Shown one piece after another: positions 63,070 to 64,000 of a stretch of DNA of 64,000 nt. Source of the DNA: Stagonosporopsis chrysanthemi (lineage: Eukaryota; Ascomycota; Dothideomycetes; Pleosporales; Didymellaceae); contig JAFISE010000108.1 of the NCBI GenBank assembly GCA_022560025.1, forward strand, positions 1-64,000. The letters are read 5' to 3'. Numbering within the stretch: the stretch's first letter is position 1; every line of letters starts with the position of its first letter. The position numbers and the translations under genes are program-made. The notes beneath the pieces were generated by a model that ran no database searches, was not told where the DNA came from, and worked only from the letters and a program-made list of their open reading frames with translations.

Positions 63070-64000
63070 ATGGCAGACGAAAAAGTTCAGACGTTCGACA
63101 TCCCCAAAACATGCAAAGCCGGTGTTGTTGTCAATGAGGGTCCGGACTTCCATGTCGAGGTGCAAGACGTTCCCACTCCAGAGCCAGGTATGTAAAGTTT
63201 TCGAGATATTGCTGCACAGGAGCAAACAATAACAACAATCACAGGACCGACCGATGTGTTGATAAGGCTCAATGCTACTGGAATCTGCCACAGCGATATT
63301 CACTTCATGGTGAACGATTGGGCGACGCCGAAAATGTCTGAATTGGGTACCAAGTGTGCTGGTCACGAAGGCGCTGGTGTGATTGTCAAGGTTGGCGAGC
63401 AAGTGAAGACACTGAAGCCGGGCATGAGGGCCGGTTTCAAGGTAGGCTCCAAAACCTCCAGTATGAGGTGAGTCGAACTGACGGGTCACAGCCCCTTCAA
63501 GACACCTGCGGTGCATGCGAACAGTGTCGCGGCGGCCTCGAATGCTATTGTACGGCCGCGGTCATCACCGGGTTGATGTGCGATGGATCGTACAAGCAAT
63601 ACGTTGTCTCGCCCGAACGCTACACTACCATCATCCCCGACGGCGTGAGCGACTATATCGCCGGTCCCATCATGTGCTCGGCATCCACAATCTACACATC
63701 TATCAAGGAATCCAGGTTGAGGCCTGGAGACTGGGCGGTATTCCCAGGTGCTGGTGGCGGAGTGGGTATTCAGGGTGTCCAGCTCGCCAAAGCTATGGGT
63801 CTGCGCGCTGTTGCCATTGACACAGGCGACGAGAAGGGGAAGCTGTGCAAGGAGATGGGCGCAGAAGCTTTCATCGACTTCAAGAAAGTCGAAAATGTTG
63901 CCGAGGAAATCATTCGCATTTGCGACGGCATTGGCGCACATGGAGTCTTCGTTACTGCAGTGCAGACATACCCTTCTGCTCTCAGCTTCCTTGGCGGTCG
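63070..64000 (+). CDS. Zinc-dependent alcohol dehydrogenase, 3' end beyond window
   Basis: This enzyme interconverts alcohols and aldehydes with NAD. Segments 63070-63187, 63245-63441 and 63492-64000 are read; the gene continues past the window. The catalytic zinc ligands lie in ATGICHSDIHFM and KCAGHEGAGVIVKVGE, and the structural zinc Cys cluster in DTCGACEQCRGGLECYC. IMCSASTIYTSIKESRLRPG precedes the Rossmann motif VFPGAGGGVGIQGVQLAKAM. It belongs to the fungal ADH1/ADH3 group of medium-chain dehydrogenases. No mitochondrial presequence is seen, so it is probably cytosolic. Confidence 0.92.

Noticed and set aside
1..64000. tRNA, rRNA, CRISPR arrays and transposons
   Set aside because: I looked for T-loop-like GTTCGA motifs, spaced repeats, terminal repeats and transposase or reverse transcriptase motifs and saw none convincing. 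A dedicated covariance-model or repeat search could still find diverged copies.

Overview
The window is nuclear DNA of a filamentous ascomycete (Pezizomycotina, probably Dothideomycetes). Genes are single and dispersed on both strands. Most introns are 47-60 nt long with CTAAC/CTGAC-like branch sites. Housekeeping genes are recognisable (SAR1, nucleoporin Nup53, ribosomal protein eL14, NAC alpha, ATP synthase subunit d), alongside fungal-specific families (PIR-type wall protein, Zn2Cys6 regulator, fungal catalase-peroxidase). I call about 30 genes or gene fragments. Exon joins were deduced by eye from reading frame, splice signals and conserved protein motifs. No rRNA, tRNA, CRISPR or intact transposon was recognised.

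Layout. 1-13 kb holds a cell-wall protein, SAR1, the divergent pair Nup53/F-box protein, RPL14, EGD2 and ATP7. 13.6-16.1 kb holds an orphan gene and a monocarboxylate-type MFS transporter with a one-base frameshift. 16.3-34.0 kb is a compact block of nine genes that all fit proline/hydroxyproline metabolism: P5C reductase, proline dehydrogenase, a degenerate mitochondrial-carrier-like protein, a peroxisomal FAD amine oxidase, a Zn2Cys6 activator, an aspartate-aminotransferase-type enzyme, an amino-acid permease, a DHDPS/HOGA-type aldolase and P5C dehydrogenase. Around 36.2-37.2 kb the 3' half of an MCM1-type MADS-box gene stops inside a C21G33 homopolymer block and joins unrelated sequence, which looks like an assembly join or rearrangement. 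38-44 kb holds a peroxisomal SDR, a DUF3445/HODM-like haem oxidase and a family X DNA polymerase. 44-64 kb holds a small secreted protein, two orphan proteins, a proteinase K-like subtilase, a class 3 lipase, KatG and the start of a zinc alcohol dehydrogenase.

How the genes may work together. The most interesting unit is the 16.3-34.0 kb cluster. It contains the well-known proline route (permease, PRODH, P5CDH, regulator), comparable to the five-gene prn cluster of Aspergillus nidulans. It also holds the two extra enzyme types needed to finish 4-hydroxyproline breakdown: a transaminase for 4-hydroxyglutamate and a 4-hydroxy-2-oxoglutarate aldolase giving glyoxylate and pyruvate. The transaminase ends in SRL, the aldolase in SKI and the FAD oxidase in AKL, all PTS1-like, whereas PRODH and P5CDH have mitochondrial-type N-termini. 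I infer a hydroxyproline catabolic cluster split between mitochondrion and peroxisome. The functional assignment is inference; the gene order and C-terminal tripeptides are read from the sequence.
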